64,000 nt of DNA from Paucihalobacter ruber (GTDB lineage Bacteria > Bacteroidota > Bacteroidia > Flavobacteriales > Flavobacteriaceae): assembly GCF_006494535.1 (NCBI RefSeq), contig NZ_VHIQ01000007.1, forward strand, positions 124,001-188,000, given 5' to 3'. Below, piece after piece: positions 1-7,706 of the stretch. The notes beneath the pieces are model-generated. The model ran no database searches. It was not told the DNA's origin and saw only the letters and a program-made list of their open reading frames with translations. The position numbers and the translations under genes were made by a program. The first letter of the stretch is position 1; every line of letters starts with the position of its first letter.

Positions 1-238
1 GGCGAAGCAACCATGGCGTTCAGACCGCGACATGACGGCTGTTAACCTGGAAGCGCAAACCAATGCAACTGTTGCGTTTTTTGAAACATTCTGGATTGAA
101 GACTGGGTTGCCGGTGGTTTTATCTGGAAATGGTTCCCAAATCATACAACTACCGGTGGAAATAATGATAGCAGATTTACGCCTCAAAATAAACCTGCAG
201 AAGCAGTTATTAAAGAACAATTCAAGCAATTTCGTTAG
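1..238 (+). CDS. Glycoside hydrolase (GH113-like TIM barrel), C-terminal fragment
   Basis: The reading frame is open from the first bases of the window to a TAG at 236-238, so only the last ~78 residues are present and the start lies to the left. The tail carries aromatic-rich segments (FFETFW, GGFIWKWFP) followed by a polar RFTPQNKPAE stretch. I recognise this as the end of flavobacterial GH113-like / GTA-type TIM-barrel glycosidases, a family that includes beta-mannanases acting on polysaccharide. The family assignment is from memory of that tail and the substrate cannot be judged. A 7-bp AT-rich hairpin (271-289) follows the stop and could be a weak terminator. Confidence 0.6.
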   Translation, partial: AKQPWRSDRDMTAVNLEAQTNATVAFFETFWIEDWVAGGFIWKWFPNHTTTGGNNDSRFTPQNKPAEAVIKEQFKQFR

Positions 239-270
239 CATTGGTATTGATTTTAATATCAAAGTATAGG

Positions 271-289
271 TTACAATTTTCTATTGTAA
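271..289 (+). terminator. Weak AT-rich hairpin after the glycosidase fragment
   Basis: TTACAAT (271-277) pairs with ATTGTAA (283-289) around a 5-nt loop, and a short T-rich stretch follows. The stem is AT-rich with one G-C pair, so it is at best a weak terminator. Confidence 0.25.
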
Positions 290-377
290 TGTTTTAAATC
301 TAAGGCCGACAAAGTTTTTAACTGTAACATGCCAGGAAAACTTTATTTGTAAGCGTTCGTGGGTTTATTTAGAATAG

Positions 378-1655
378 ATGCGTTTAAAATCCTTATTAGT
401 AGTTATTTTTTTTAGTCTTGCCCTTTGCGGTTTATCTCAAAACAGTATTATTTCTGAAGTTGAAATTGAAGGAAATAAACGAACAACAACAAATTTTTTA
501 AAACGACTGGCTTTTGTTAAGAACGGTAGCACATTGGATTCTCTTAAAATAGCAGATGATGTAAGGCGATTTACCTTATTACCATCAGTTGCAAGTGCGT
601 CCTTTCAATTGTATGAAATTGGTCCTGAGAATTATAAAGTAGTTTACAATATTGTGGAGAATTTTGCGATTATTCCCGGTTTAAATGTGTCGCAAGATGT
701 GAATGATGATATCGCTTTTAGAACCTCTTTGTTCGATTTTAATTTTTTAGGTCAAAATCAAATAATTGGAGGCTTTTATAGCAGGAATGTTTTTGGTTCT
801 TATGGTGCATTTTGGGAAGCGCCTAACCTGTTTACCCGAAAGTTAGGTTTTGGATTAAATTTTCAAAATAATGTACTTCAGGAACCTATATTTTTTGATG
901 ACGGTAGAGATGTTGATTATAAATTTGACAGCTCATCTTTCGAGTTTCGATTTTTTTACGAACACAACTTTAAAAACAGATTTGAAATAGGATTGAATTT
1001 TGCAGCGATCAACTACAATTTATTAAATGGTGATGTGCCTGATAATTTTCCTGAAACTTTAGAGTTGAATAGAATTTTGGTTGTTGGAGAATATCAATAC
1101 AATAATCTTGCTTTAGAATATCAATATGTTAGTGGTTTTAGAAGTCTTTTTTCGTATGAATTCACCTTAGACTCAAAAGGTGATAACGACTTATTGCGTA
1201 ATTTTTTTGTAGGCCGAAATGATTTTGAGTATTTTAAAAGGGTTGGTGCTAAGGGCAATTGGGCAAATAGATTGCGATTGGGTTTTGCCAGCAACAGTTC
1301 AACGCCATTTGCACCGTTTGCATTAGACAATCAATTAAATATAAGAGGTGTTGGAAACGTTGTTGACAGAGGTTCAGCATCGGTTGTTGTGAATACCGAA
1401 TACCGATATACACTTTATGAAAAAGGATGGTTTGCCATGCAGGGCAACGCTTTTATTGATGCCGGAACGTGGCAAAACCCCGGAGGAGACATCAGCAATT
1501 TATTAAAAGCAGAGAATGCCTCGCTGTTTTCCGGTTTAGGACTGAGATTTATACACAAACGTATTTTTAATGCTGTTTTTAGAATAGATTATGGATTTAG
1601 TGTTGGCGATAAATCCAATAGCGGGATTGTTTTTGGCATAGGTCAATATTTTTAA
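378..1655 (+). CDS. Short Omp85 (BamA/TamA-like) outer-membrane beta-barrel protein
   Basis: A 425-residue protein with a signal peptide (about 1-20, ending GLSQ), one POTRA-like domain (about 23-95, beginning IISEVEIEGNKRT) and a beta-barrel-like remainder rich in alternating aromatic residues that ends in the classical C-terminal Phe (GIGQYF). BamA has about five POTRA domains and ~800 residues; this is much shorter, so it is a reduced Omp85/surface-antigen family member rather than the core insertase. It probably sits in the outer membrane and moves or inserts protein or lipid. It is monocistronic and converges on the arsenosugar operon. Confidence 0.75.
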   Translation: MRLKSLLVVIFFSLALCGLSQNSIISEVEIEGNKRTTTNFLKRLAFVKNGSTLDSLKIADDVRRFTLLPSVASASFQLYEIGPENYKVVYNIVENFAIIPGLNVSQDVNDDIAFRTSLFDFNFLGQNQIIGGFYSRNVFGSYGAFWEAPNLFTRKLGFGLNFQNNVLQEPIFFDDGRDVDYKFDSSSFEFRFFYEHNFKNRFEIGLNFAAINYNLLNGDVPDNFPETLELNRILVVGEYQYNNLALEYQYVSGFRSLFSYEFTLDSKGDNDLLRNFFVGRNDFEYFKRVGAKGNWANRLRLGFASNSSTPFAPFALDNQLNIRGVGNVVDRGSASVVVNTEYRYTLYEKGWFAMQGNAFIDAGTWQNPGGDISNLLKAENASLFSGLGLRFIHKRIFNAVFRIDYGFSVGDKSNSGIVFGIGQYF

Positions 1656-1695
1656 TAATGAACTATTGTAAAGATTAAGCAGTAGCTATTATTAA
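1652..1695. terminator. Bidirectional hairpin between convergent genes
   Basis: TTAATAAT (1652-1659) pairs with ATTATTAA (1688-1695), and inside it CTATTG (1663-1668) pairs with CAGTAG (1680-1685, one G-U) around an 11-nt loop. The outer arms contain the stop codons of both convergent genes. The AT-rich outer arms would give U-rich tails in both directions, fitting a shared terminator, although the stem is interrupted by a small internal loop. Confidence 0.4.
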
Positions 1696-2423
1696 GAGGA
1701 AATATGCTTCTTGTAATATTGGTAAAGTGATTGCGGTGAAGCTCCCAAACGTTTTTTAAGGTGTACCATCCAATAATGGTATTGTAATTTCCAAACCCCG
1801 TGTGTTTGATAATGTCGGGCCGAAGTTATTAGTGGTTGTTGAATTACTTTCAACTTACCAACTTTATATAGTTTAGAAATAAACACATTGTCTTCGTAAA
1901 TATTGTAATTCTCGTCATAGCCCCCAACTTGGTTAAATAGGGTTTTCGTTACAAATAAACTTTGGTCGCCACCGCGACATACGCGCCAATTAAACTGTGT
2001 AAACCATCCGGCTAATTGTAGCCACCAATGCTTACTGTCGAATGTCATTTTAAAACAACCGCAGTTATAACCGTTTTTAACTTCGTCTACAATCAACTGG
2101 TCAAAATATTTAGGAGGAAACGAGTCGGCATGCAGAAAGTAAAGTATGGTGCCTAAAGCATTTTTAGCACCAGTATTCATTTGTATGGCACGGCCTTTTT
2201 CTGAATGAAGCAACTTTGCAGTAATAACATCTAAATCGTTTTCGGCTTTGTTGCGGGCAATCCAGTCTTGAACTTTTTTAGACGTGTCATCTGTGCTGCC
2301 GCCATCAACCACTATCATTTCTATAATATTATAAACCGATGAATGCGCCAACACATATTTTAGGGTGTTTAGAATTCGCGAGGATTCATTGTAAACCGGA
2401 ATGATAATAGAAATTTTACTCAT
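1692..2423 (-). CDS. Family 2 glycosyltransferase, TIGR04283-type (arsenosugar biosynthesis)
   Basis: A 243-residue GT-A glycosyltransferase without a signal peptide. The nucleotide-sugar fold begins ISIIIPVYNE; the first acidic motif is DGGSTDDT, the DxD-equivalent is LHADSFPP, and GGDQSLFV precedes the acceptor region. Small GT2 proteins of this kind are a named companion of arsenosugar radical SAM genes (TIGR04283). It is the last gene of the operon and overlaps the DUF547 gene by 8 bp (ATGAGTAA), so it is probably translationally coupled. I infer that it transfers an arsenic-bearing ribose or another sugar to glycerol or a lipid head group. A general cell-envelope glycosyltransferase is the alternative, but the context disfavours it. 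Confidence 0.8.
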   Translation of the reverse strand: MSKISIIIPVYNESSRILNTLKYVLAHSSVYNIIEMIVVDGGSTDDTSKKVQDWIARNKAENDLDVITAKLLHSEKGRAIQMNTGAKNALGTILYFLHADSFPPKYFDQLIVDEVKNGYNCGCFKMTFDSKHWWLQLAGWFTQFNWRVCRGGDQSLFVTKTLFNQVGGYDENYNIYEDNVFISKLYKVGKLKVIQQPLITSARHYQTHGVWKLQYHYWMVHLKKRLGASPQSLYQYYKKHISS

Positions 2424-3159
2424 TTAAATCCCAATTGTAGTCTAAATAACTTGTTTTTGCTTTTGGGTTGATATCAATATCGGTATAAATGTTAATAAAA
2501 TCTACAACTGAGCCGTTTTGTTTGAAATCTTTGGTAAACCACTGGAAAATTTTGGATATTTTAAGCTCGTTTTTGGTAATGATATTTCTATTAGAATCGG
2601 TTAAGAATGTTCTGGTGCTTTCTGTAAGTTGATTTTCTAAATTAGCAGCAGTAAAGGCGTAGTTTTGAAGTTTCGGACAAGAAAAGGAAGCACAAACAAT
2701 GGCAAAATGAATGCGTGGCTCGTCCATTTTTCTAAGGATCTGGTGTTCTATTTCGTTGAGGTCGTACCATTTATTGCCTAATTTCCAGAGCTTTTGACCC
2801 CAAGGATCTTTAATGTCTTTGATGCTTTTTACAGGGTAATTTCTAATGATTAAATCAATGGTTAAAGCATTATAGGCGTTGATCCAGTAAGATAATGTTT
2901 CGTTTTTTGACCAATTATCATTGGGTGGGTTTTTAGAAAGCAAACTTATGTATTGATCTAAATTTGTTTTGTCTTTTTTGATGGCTTGATAATTTACATT
3001 GCCATCGTATGATACATGAGTTTTAAGTAAGTTATCCCACAAGTTGTGATTGAAGCTTTCTAAGGCTTCTGCAGTTTGGTTATTTTGCGCCACTAAATTG
3101 TTATGATTAACAAAGCCGTTAAAAAGAAGTGCAAAGACTACCAGTTGTAATTTCCTCAT
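2416..3159 (-). CDS. Exported DUF547 protein
   Basis: A 247-residue protein with a signal peptide (about 1-25, ending LVAQ) and a DUF547 domain: LSYWINAYNALTI in the first half, the cysteine region VCASFSCPKL in the middle, and an IFQWFTKDF segment near the end. DUF547 proteins are widespread in Bacteroidota and Cyanobacteria, and their biochemical function is not established. It lies 27 bp downstream of the membrane hydroxylase gene and overlaps the glycosyltransferase gene by 8 bp, so it is firmly part of the operon. The conserved cysteines could bind metal or arsenic, but that is speculation. Confidence 0.8.
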   Translation of the reverse strand: MRKLQLVVFALLFNGFVNHNNLVAQNNQTAEALESFNHNLWDNLLKTHVSYDGNVNYQAIKKDKTNLDQYISLLSKNPPNDNWSKNETLSYWINAYNALTIDLIIRNYPVKSIKDIKDPWGQKLWKLGNKWYDLNEIEHQILRKMDEPRIHFAIVCASFSCPKLQNYAFTAANLENQLTESTRTFLTDSNRNIITKNELKISKIFQWFTKDFKQNGSVVDFINIYTDIDINPKAKTSYLDYNWDLNE

Positions 3160-3186
3160 TCTGAAATTTAGATGATTAAGCGTTTA

Positions 3187-4074
3187 TTAATCTTTTCGAT
3201 TTAATGGGTATAATTCTTGCCCAAGAAAATCTTGAGGGAAATGTTCATCGCCTTCAAATCCCAGTTCAATATCTCTGCCATTTTCCGGCACATGACTGGT
3301 TTTAAAAAGATAATCCCAAATACTTAATGTTAGTCCGAAGTTAACACCATACCTTACATGTTCGGGTAATTTTTTGGCGTGGTGCCAGATATGCATTTTT
3401 GGGTTGTTGAAAATGTATTTTAAAATGCCGTAATCCCAGCCTAAATTGGCATGGTTTAAATGGCCAATGGTAATATTAAAAAAGTGAACAATGGCTACAT
3501 CTTGTGCGTTGAAGCCGCCAATAACAGCAATTGGTATGTATAACAAAGACTTGTAAACAACAGGTTCCATCCAATGGTAGCGGAGGTGTGCAGCAAAGCC
3601 CATTTCTTTCACCGAGTGATGTACCTTATGAAAATCCCACAGCATTGGCACGCGGTGTAATAACCGGTGGGTATTCCATTGTACAAAATCGCTGACAATA
3701 AAGAATAGGAGTAAACCCCAAAACTTCGGTAAGACATTCATATCTAATAATTGCAAACTGCCCACACTTAATCCGAATAAACCAATAAAATCATTAAATA
3801 ATTCTGCAACGGTATTTGAAAGGGCAATTAATACAATTAAATTCAACAAGAAAAAATTGAAGAACATATAGAATGTATCCAACCAAAAATCTTTTCTAAA
3901 TGCTTTTTGATTTTTGCGCCATGGAAAAAGCAGTTCTAATGCCCAAACCAGTAATGAGATGATAATAAGACCATAGAAGTAATTATCCCAATGGTTAATG
4001 TTGATTAACTCGTGTTTGAGGTAATTCCAGTAACCTTTATAAGATTTTAGAAGTATTTCGAAGTATTTTTCCAT
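3187..4074 (-). CDS. Sterol desaturase / fatty acid hydroxylase family membrane protein
   Basis: A 295-residue polytopic membrane protein with the His-box pattern of the membrane di-iron hydroxylase superfamily: HRLLH (136-140), HKVHH (149-153), H163 and H167, GHLNH (204-208) and HIWHH (228-232). Members hydroxylate or desaturate lipid substrates at the membrane with O2 and reducing power. Membrane segments lie at about 34-52, 66-90 and 117-133. The gene is 6 bp from the PiT gene and 27 bp from DUF547, inside the arsenic operon. I infer a tailoring step on a lipid, possibly an arsenosugar lipid. A role unrelated to arsenic cannot be excluded. Confidence 0.8.
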   Translation of the reverse strand: MEKYFEILLKSYKGYWNYLKHELININHWDNYFYGLIIISLLVWALELLFPWRKNQKAFRKDFWLDTFYMFFNFFLLNLIVLIALSNTVAELFNDFIGLFGLSVGSLQLLDMNVLPKFWGLLLFFIVSDFVQWNTHRLLHRVPMLWDFHKVHHSVKEMGFAAHLRYHWMEPVVYKSLLYIPIAVIGGFNAQDVAIVHFFNITIGHLNHANLGWDYGILKYIFNNPKMHIWHHAKKLPEHVRYGVNFGLTLSIWDYLFKTSHVPENGRDIELGFEGDEHFPQDFLGQELYPLNRKD

Positions 4075-4080
4075 TTTCGA

Positions 4081-5211
4081 TTATGAGAACAAATTTAAAG
4101 CAAAATAGACTAAGCTAGCAAAGATAGCTGCCATTGGCAGAGTTACCAACCATGACGATAAAATTTTATAAGTGGTCTTGATATTTGCCTTTTTATTGGC
4201 GATGCCAATCCCAAAAATAGCACCAACCGAAGCATGTGTTGTTGAAACCGGCAATCCAAAAACACTGGCAGTAGTCGTTAAAAATCCGGTAATCAAATTG
4301 GCTGTAAATCCTTGACCCTCGTTTAGGCTAGTTATATTTTTACTCATATTAACACCTACTTTTTTGGCATTAATCAGTCCTCCTAAGGCCATAGAAACTG
4401 CAATTGCAACCAAGCTAAAACTGATATTTGAATTTGTTGTAATTAATAAAATGGCCGCTATTTTAGGTGTATCGTTTAAACCGCGCGCAAAACTAACGAG
4501 TCCGGCACTAAAAAAATGAAGATATTTTATGATACTTTGTGCTGTAATGCCAAATATCTTACCGGAGTATTCTTCCGAAATATTGCAGGTACTAATAACA
4601 GGGTTGTTCGCGATAGCAACCCACATTTCATTTTCTTGCTTGTATAAAAATTCTTGTGTTGTTTCGTTCACACATATACAATAGTCTTTGGAGATATTAG
4701 ATCGTAAACGTATGTAATTAAAAATTTTATAGGTAGCAAAGCTCATTATGGAAGCTAAAAAGGGTCCGATAAGCAATGGTGCCAAGAACAATGCGCTTAT
4801 ACTGTATAAAAATGTATAATTAGTGTTTGCTATTAATCCTAAACCAGTTAATGCACCTACCAGTGCATGCGTTGTAGAAATTGGCATGCCGAATTTCGTG
4901 GCAAGGTAAACAGTAGTGGCGGCACCAAGTGCAATTGAAATTCCGAAAAAGGGCAACTTAATAAGGGCATCGTCTAAAATACCTTTCCCCGAGAAATTTG
5001 TGATAAGTTCTTGAGCAAAAAAAATGGCTGCGACACCACCTAAAAATGTAGTGGAAGTAGCCCACGAAAGTGCTGTTTTATAACTACAGGTTCGGCTTCC
5101 AAATAAGGTGGCTACACCTTTAAAGTTGTCGTTAGCACCATTTGAGTAGGCTAAAAAAAACACCGCTATTATTAAGAGTACAATCAATTTTTGGTATGTT
5201 TTTAGCAACAA
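4081..5211 (-). CDS. PiT-family inorganic phosphate (arsenate?) transporter, TTG start
   Basis: A 376-residue PiT permease with the family's inverted duplication: GANDNF near residue 25 and GLNDTPK in the second half, and paired MPISTTHA / LPVSTTHA motifs. PiT proteins import phosphate with a cation and also accept arsenate. No ATG gives a complete first helix; the only suitable starts are TTG at 5211 or 5208, inside the last codons of arsM, so translation is probably coupled. The central loop carries the cysteines DYCICVNE and STCNI, which I do not recall as standard. The position between arsM and the lipid genes suggests a dedicated transporter, but the direction and substrate are inference. 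Confidence 0.85.
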   Translation of the reverse strand: MLLKTYQKLIVLLIIAVFFLAYSNGANDNFKGVATLFGSRTCSYKTALSWATSTTFLGGVAAIFFAQELITNFSGKGILDDALIKLPFFGISIALGAATTVYLATKFGMPISTTHALVGALTGLGLIANTNYTFLYSISALFLAPLLIGPFLASIMSFATYKIFNYIRLRSNISKDYCICVNETTQEFLYKQENEMWVAIANNPVISTCNISEEYSGKIFGITAQSIIKYLHFFSAGLVSFARGLNDTPKIAAILLITTNSNISFSLVAIAVSMALGGLINAKKVGVNMSKNITSLNEGQGFTANLITGFLTTTASVFGLPVSTTHASVGAIFGIGIANKKANIKTTYKILSSWLVTLPMAAIFASLVYFALNLFS

Positions 5212-6170
5212 CCACCGCCATCGTAATGGAAGGTTGATTCACTTATAAAAATATCGTTTCTTTTTAAAGATACCAGTGCAGCAGCAGTTTTATCGCAAAT
5301 GGCCAATGGCTGATTTTGAAGTAAGATATGACCTTTTTTGTCATCAAAATAAGGATCTTCTCCATAATAAATGGCTGCTTTACCGGTGAAAATACAAGGC
5401 CCATCGGCAGGCATTGGGTCTTTAATCGCTGCTACCTCGATAGACTCGATGTAAATAAGTTCATTGGTGGGATAATTGTTTGGCGACAAGATTCTATAGG
5501 GTTTTCTGGCTCTAATTTCAATAGTTCCAAATCCGGCATCGGTAAGCGCTTTTACGTAATCTTTTATTGGTAAACTACCGCTTAAGCAAAGTGCACGTAA
5601 TCGCTCATCATTACGAAGCGTTTCATTCATGGGTTGTTCGCAAGTAGGGTCGCTCATTACCAATTTACCATGAGGTTTTAACACGCGGTACATTTCGGCG
5701 ATGGCTTTTTTTAAATCGTCGGCTTTAAAAATATTGAACAAACAATTTTGGGCAGCTACGTCAATACTATTGTCTTCTAAGGGCAGATGAAGCGCATCAC
5801 CTTTTTTTAATTCTACAAAGTTGCTTTTAAACCAAGGATTAAGTACTTCAGCTTCTTCAAAGTTTTTTCGGGAGGCTTCCAGCATTTCATCAACCATATC
5901 AACACCAATAACGCCGCTTTTCTGTCTATTGAAATAGGAGAATTGCAGTAATTCCATACCGCCGCCAACACCTACATAAAGCATTTTGGGGTTATTAGAC
6001 AAATCGCGGGCATGAACAGTACTCCCACAGCCATAGTTCATTTCTTGCATAATTTTTGGGATTTTTAAACCCGGTAATTCCCAAATTGGGTTGGTGGTGC
6101 AACACAAGCCCACATCTGGGGTTAAAGCTGCTTCTTTGTAAACATTGTAAGTTGTATCTAAGTATCCCAT
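5202..6170 (-). CDS. arsM: Arsenite SAM methyltransferase, arsenosugar type
   Basis: A 322-residue methyltransferase. The N-terminal part carries a Cys pair (C23-C24, GLCCTT) and another Cys (C48, YGCGST); the SAM fold follows with glycine motif VGVGGG (66-71), acidic residue in GVDMVDEML, the DALHLPLED motif and a Cys in SDPTCEQP. It ends GGGCC. Such Cys residues bind trivalent arsenic in ArsM enzymes, which methylate arsenite to mono- and dimethyl forms. I chose the ATG at 6170 because the in-frame extension to 6224 runs into the hairpin of an RNA-like motif. It follows the phosphorylase gene after a 116-bp gap and overlaps the PiT gene by 10 bp. Confidence 0.87.
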   Translation of the reverse strand: MGYLDTTYNVYKEAALTPDVGLCCTTNPIWELPGLKIPKIMQEMNYGCGSTVHARDLSNNPKMLYVGVGGGMELLQFSYFNRQKSGVIGVDMVDEMLEASRKNFEEAEVLNPWFKSNFVELKKGDALHLPLEDNSIDVAAQNCLFNIFKADDLKKAIAEMYRVLKPHGKLVMSDPTCEQPMNETLRNDERLRALCLSGSLPIKDYVKALTDAGFGTIEIRARKPYRILSPNNYPTNELIYIESIEVAAIKDPMPADGPCIFTGKAAIYYGEDPYFDDKKGHILLQNQPLAICDKTAAALVSLKRNDIFISESTFHYDGGGCC

Positions 6171-6203
6171 GATGGTGTAGTTTAAATTATTGTTACTAAT
6201 TTC

Positions 6204-6276
6204 TAGCCCTGATTGCAGCGGCATCCTCTCACCAAGCTAACTTGGTGAGAGATATAGCGGAAAGCAGGAATGGCTA
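6204..6276 (+). ncRNA. Conserved flavobacterial structured RNA motif (Flavo-1-like)
   Basis: The closing pair TAGCC (6204-6208) / GGCTA (6272-6276) is followed by CTG/CAG pairing and conserved-looking blocks GATTGCAGCGGC and ATAGCGGAAAGCAGG. These enclose a perfect 11-bp stem (6226-6236 with 6241-6251) and a CTAA tetraloop. I remember this arrangement, with a variable hairpin between fixed blocks, as a recurrent intergenic element of flavobacterial genomes that resembles the Rfam Flavo-1 motif; that match is from memory. It fills most of the only large gap between the phosphorylase gene and arsM. Orientation is a judgement: on the plus strand it would be antisense to the operon, on the minus strand it would be the arsM leader. 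Confidence 0.55.
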
Positions 6277-6286
6277 CAAAAAAACA

Positions 6287-7099
6287 CTATAGTTGCTTTA
6301 TTAATTCTTTAAAAATGGTGATCATATCCGGTTCGGCTTTTTGGGCCATGGCAATAATTTCATCGATGTTAACAGGTTCCAGATGTTCCGGGTCGCATTC
6401 ATCAGTTAAAACTGAAACGGCTGCAGCTTTTAACCCGAGGTGATTGGCTACAATAATTTCAGGAACCGTGCTCATACCAACGGCATCGGCACCAATGATT
6501 TTGAGCATGCGGTACTCGGCACGGGTTTCTAATTGCGGACCAACCACACTGGCATACACACCTTTGTGTAAAGTGATGTTGTGGTTTTTGGCAATAGTTT
6601 CTATAGTGGCGTTAATTTGCGCATCGTAAGGTTGACTCATATCTGCAAAACGAACGCCGAGTGAACCTACGCCTTTAAAAGCCAATGGCGAGCTCCCTTG
6701 CAGATTGATATGGTCTTCAATAAGCATTAATTCGCCTTTTTTAAAATTGAGGTTGATGGCGCCGGCAGCATTTGAAACCAGGAGCGCTTTAATACCCAGT
6801 TGATTCATAATGCGCACCGGATAGGTGACATCCTGAAGCGTGTAACCTTCGTAAATATGAAAGCGGCCTTGCATCACGATTACTTTTTTGCCTTCCAGTT
6901 TCCCGAAGATGAGTTTACCTTTATGAAACTCTACTGTTGCCGTAGGGAAGTAAGGAATGTGATTATAACTCACTTCTTTTATAATTTCTAAATGATTGAT
7001 AAGTTGTCCTAATCCCGTACCAAGTATGATGCCTACTTCGGGTAGGTCAAAACCTTTTTCCTTGAGGTAATTAGCGGTTTCTTCAATATAATTTTTCAT
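6287..7099 (-). CDS. Purine nucleoside phosphorylase (trimeric class) with MTAP-like specificity residues
   Basis: A 270-residue trimeric-type PNP. It has the phosphate loop GTGLG (27-31), the phosphate ligands in RFHIYEGY (79-86), VSNAAG (108-113), the purine-site Glu in the RAEYRM segment and GMSTVPE. Two residues differ from classical PNP: the base-binding Asn (human N243) is Asp233 in VLTDEC, and the residue facing the ribose 5' position (human His257) is Ile245. MTA phosphorylase has Asp and Val at these places and cleaves 5'-substituted adenosines. The gene overlaps TIGR04282 by 17 bp. I infer phosphorolysis of 5'-deoxy-5'-dimethylarsinoyl-adenosine; an ordinary salvage role is the alternative. 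Confidence 0.85.
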   Translation of the reverse strand: MKNYIEETANYLKEKGFDLPEVGIILGTGLGQLINHLEIIKEVSYNHIPYFPTATVEFHKGKLIFGKLEGKKVIVMQGRFHIYEGYTLQDVTYPVRIMNQLGIKALLVSNAAGAINLNFKKGELMLIEDHINLQGSSPLAFKGVGSLGVRFADMSQPYDAQINATIETIAKNHNITLHKGVYASVVGPQLETRAEYRMLKIIGADAVGMSTVPEIIVANHLGLKAAAVSVLTDECDPEHLEPVNIDEIIAMAQKAEPDMITIFKELIKQL

Positions 7100-7706
7100 A
7101 ACTTGATTTTGTTAATTTTAATAATTCGGCATGCGCTTTTAAGTCTTCAAAGGTATCAATGTCGTTTAACATCTCTAATATCTCAACCTTATGATTTTGT
7201 AAATCTTTTAAGGTATTTTCAAAAACTGATTCACTGCTCCAAGCTTTATTATTAAAAACTTGAGGGAGCAAAGTTTTCATTCCCAATAAGTAATAGCCGC
7301 CATCTTGTGCCGGACCAATTACTACGTCGTTTTGCTCTAATGCCTTAAATGCATCGGTGATGTGATGTGGTTTTAAATCGAATAAATCGCTGCCTACAAT
7401 CACCACCTTGTTGTAATGTAAGTTGAATTGTTCTTTAAAGGCATTGTACATGCGCTGACCTAAATCGTCACCATGCTGTAAATATTTATGATAATGCGGT
7501 TTATTCCATATATCGTTATGGCTTATTTGATTGGTGTAATAAACGGCTACATGGTTGTTGAGCGTACTTAAAACAGTTTCGGTGTGTTGCAATAAGTTTT
7601 GGTAAACTGCCAAAGTTGCTTCATCACCAATGGTAGCTGCCAGACGTGTTTTAACTTTGCCAAGCTCGGGGTTTCGGATAAATACTATGATTATATTTTT
7701 ACTCAT
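7083..7706 (-). CDS. TIGR04282/DUF2064 nucleotidyltransferase-like arsenosugar protein
   Basis: A 207-residue GT-A/nucleotidyltransferase-fold protein. The start region FIRNPELGKVKTRLA (about 9-23) matches the Pro-x-x-Gly-Lys-x-Lys-Thr-Arg-Leu signature of DUF2064, and conserved acidic residues are in QHGDDLG (79-84), VGSDLFDL (105-112, D108) and GPAQDGGYY (132-140, D136). I chose the ATG at 7706 because it directly precedes the fold and overlaps the rhodanese stop as ATGAGTAA; the open frame extends upstream only through the rhodanese gene. The family is annotated as arsenosugar-associated glycosyltransferase. The fold and motif suggest to me activation of a sugar-1-phosphate with a nucleotide, the step expected after the phosphorylase. 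Confidence 0.85.
   Translation of the reverse strand: MSKNIIIVFIRNPELGKVKTRLAATIGDEATLAVYQNLLQHTETVLSTLNNHVAVYYTNQISHNDIWNKPHYHKYLQHGDDLGQRMYNAFKEQFNLHYNKVVIVGSDLFDLKPHHITDAFKALEQNDVVIGPAQDGGYYLLGMKTLLPQVFNNKAWSSESVFENTLKDLQNHKVEILEMLNDIDTFEDLKAHAELLKLTKSSYEKLY

Noticed and set aside
6171-6224. N-terminal extension of ArsM to 6224
   Set aside because: The added codons lie in the stem of the structured motif and have no similarity to the methyltransferase; the ATG at 6170 begins the recognisable domain.
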